Source of the DNA: an uncultured bacterium
GTDB taxonomy: Bacteria > Bacillota > Clostridia > Oscillospirales > Acutalibacteraceae
NCBI GenBank assembly: GCA_945949625.1
Contig: CAMFFI010000083.1
Span: forward strand, 1 to 5,670
Reading direction: 5' to 3'
DNA length: 5,670 bases
Notes under the pieces: model-generated
Database searches by the model: none
The model's input: the letters and a program-made list of their open reading frames with translations, nothing else
Told to the model about the DNA's origin: nothing
Made by a program: the position numbers and the translations under genes
In this document: positions 4,864 through 5,670 of the stretch, in pieces
How the letters are laid out: the number at the start of each line of letters is the position of its first letter
Position numbering within the stretch: position 1 is the stretch's first letter

Positions 4864-5397
4864 ATGAGAGGGGTGATTTTTTTGCACAGAAAATGCAGTA
4901 AAACAATGGAATATATAAGTTACATCAATACCCATTTTCCAAATGCTCAGGCGCAGATTAAGGGCATTGATGAATTTAAAGCAATAAGCGGTACAGTGAG
5001 CTTTTATACAATGGAAAAGCAGGTTATTGTTATTGTGAATGTGGGCGGTTTGCCCATATCAGAGGATGTCTGCAAACAGCCTGTGTTTGCTTTGCACATA
5101 CATCAGGGTAACTCCTGCTCGGGAAATGCACAGGATTCGCTTGCGGATACAAAAACACACTACAATCCAAATGACTGTCCTCATCCTTATCACGCAGGTG
5201 ATTTGCCGCCGATTTTCAGCAACGGAGAATGCGGCTGGCTTGCTTTTGCAACAGGCAGATTTACGGTAAATGAGATACTTGGAAAAACGGTGGTAATTCA
5301 TCAAATGCCGGATGATTTTACAACACAGCCCTCCGGCAATTCAGGCAAAAAAATTGCCTGCGGAGTTATAAAGCCGCTGAGTTTTAAGATTCATTAA
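4864..5397 (+). CDS. Cu/Zn superoxide dismutase-family protein
   Basis: A 177-residue protein with the Sod_Cu beta-barrel pattern; such enzymes turn superoxide into oxygen and hydrogen peroxide. Expected metal ligands are present: copper His78 and His80 (LHIH), bridging His99 (HYNP), zinc His107, His110 and Asp113 (HPYHAGDLPP), and copper His146 (VIHQMPDDF). Cys85 and Cys166 (IACGVI) can form the usual disulfide. The position of the active-site Arg of animal enzymes is Lys163 (GNSGKKIACG). No signal peptide is visible, although most bacterial SodC proteins are exported. The start is uncertain: ATG 4864 has GAGGG 10 nt upstream, while TTG 4882 has a stronger SD inside the longer frame and would give 171 residues. 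Residues from about 15 on are family-like in either case. SOD activity is inferred, so the symbol sodC is not assigned. Confidence 0.9.
   Translation: MRGVIFLHRKCSKTMEYISYINTHFPNAQAQIKGIDEFKAISGTVSFYTMEKQVIVIVNVGGLPISEDVCKQPVFALHIHQGNSCSGNAQDSLADTKTHYNPNDCPHPYHAGDLPPIFSNGECGWLAFATGRFTVNEILGKTVVIHQMPDDFTTQPSGNSGKKIACGVIKPLSFKIH
4868..4877 (+). promoter_or_regulatory. SD-like sequence supporting an alternative SOD start at TTG 4882
   Basis: AGAGGGGTGAT (to 4877, within the frame opened at ATG 4864) resembles the anti-SD complement AGGAGGTGAT and lies at good spacing from TTG 4882. The lipoprotein gene uses a similar GGTGAT-then-TTG layout, so the shorter product is plausible. Confidence 0.45.
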
Positions 5398-5410
5398 TAT
5401 TCATATACTA

Positions 5411-5440
5411 TAAGGGCAACCGGGAGTTGCCTTTATTTGT
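5411..5440 (+). terminator. Intrinsic terminator after the SOD-family gene
   Basis: AAGGGCAAC (5412-5420) pairs with GTTGCCTTT (5426-5434) around CGGGA, with one G-T wobble and an added T-A pair outside. The T-rich stretch ATTTGTTAT follows. It lies 13 nt past the SOD stop and ends that unit before the antiporter promoter. Confidence 0.85.
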
Positions 5441-5467
5441 TATACGGCAGTTTTTTGTCATATAATG

Positions 5468-5495
5468 TTGAACAGAATAAAATTTGTGGTATAAT
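5468..5495 (+). promoter_or_regulatory. Promoter of the antiporter gene
   Basis: TTGAAC (5468-5473), a 16-bp spacer and TATAAT (5490-5495) with an extended -10 TG at 5487-5488. The start would be near 5502, leaving a leader of about 21 nt. A second perfect TATAAT at 5461-5466, with TTGTTA (5437-5442) 18 bp before it, may be a tandem upstream promoter. Confidence 0.7.
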
Positions 5496-5522
5496 GTATA
5501 ATGGTTATTAAGGGGGTATTTT

Positions 5523-5670
5523 ATGGATACGTTGTCTATTTTTAAGGACCTTGCTATAATACTTGTAGCCACAAAGCTGTTTGGTCTTATAGCAAGAAAA
5601 ATCAAAGTGCCGCAGGTAGTCGGCGAGATAATAGCAGGTCTTGTAATCGGACCTTGCCTTTTGGGCTGGG
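5523..5670 (+). CDS. CPA2-type cation/proton antiporter, N-terminal start (partial)
   Basis: The first 49 codons of a membrane protein cut by the window end. ATG 5523 follows AGGGGG (5511-5516) by 6 nt. The sequence has a first hydrophobic helix at about 9-24, then the hallmark ARKIKVPQVVGEIIAGLVIG and PCLLGW, which matches the start of the Na+/H+ exchanger domain in CPA2 proteins (KefB/GerN/NapA type). Such proteins exchange Na+ or K+ for protons across the cell membrane and help with pH and salt balance. The ion and any C-terminal regulatory (TrkA-N) domain cannot be seen. It has its own promoter and a terminator upstream, so it starts a new transcription unit. Confidence 0.88.
   Translation, partial: MDTLSIFKDLAIILVATKLFGLIARKIKVPQVVGEIIAGLVIGPCLLGW

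Noticed and set aside
5059..5304. Minus-strand open frame opposite the SOD-family gene
   Set aside because: It is in the shadow of a clear gene with intact metal ligands and has no SD or family likeness. The minus-strand frame at 5408-5605 spans the terminator and the antiporter promoter and is rejected too.
1..5670. CRISPR array, insertion sequence, phage remnant or tRNA-linked integration site
   Set aside because: No spaced direct repeats, transposase or integrase motifs were seen, and no repeated copy of the tRNA 3' end occurs downstream of the tRNA-Gln gene.

Overview
The window looks like ordinary chromosomal DNA of a low-GC Gram-positive bacterium, most likely an anaerobic or gut-type Clostridia. 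The reasons are AT-rich codon use, AGGAGG-like Shine-Dalgarno (SD) sequences before almost every gene, use of TTG as well as ATG starts, the two-subunit PyrK/PyrDB type of dihydroorotate dehydrogenase, and the form of the transglutaminase lipoprotein and RuvX proteins. Every gene I can support is on the + strand. The species cannot be fixed from the sequence.

Layout. Bases 1-223 are the 3' end of a polar amino-acid ABC transporter ATPase, closed by a strong intrinsic terminator (237-275). A tight gene run follows from 376 to 4563: a secreted lipoprotein with a transglutaminase-like domain, pyrK, pyrD, a DUF421/YetF membrane protein and ruvX (yqgF). Gaps are 12, -1, 60 and 10 nt. A promoter with palindromes lies before the first gene, and a second promoter sits between pyrD and the DUF421 gene, so the run may be two overlapping transcription units. 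A single tRNA-Gln(TTG) gene comes next with a consensus promoter and its own terminator, then a Cu/Zn superoxide dismutase-family gene with its own terminator. The window ends in the first 49 codons of a CPA2-type cation/proton antiporter.

How the genes work together. PyrK and PyrD form one enzyme, the NAD-linked dihydroorotate dehydrogenase of pyrimidine synthesis. The lipoprotein upstream and the DUF421 protein and RuvX downstream have no known link to pyrimidines and probably share transcription only. The SOD-like protein and the antiporter are separate stress or ion-homeostasis functions in their own units.

I see no CRISPR array, insertion sequence, phage gene, attachment site or clearly new system. 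The points most worth a second look are the palindromes at the lipoprotein-pyrKD promoter, the promoter between pyrD and the DUF421 gene (which changes that gene's start), two terminators that share a core sequence, and a leaderless Cu/Zn SOD with Lys in place of the usual active-site Arg.
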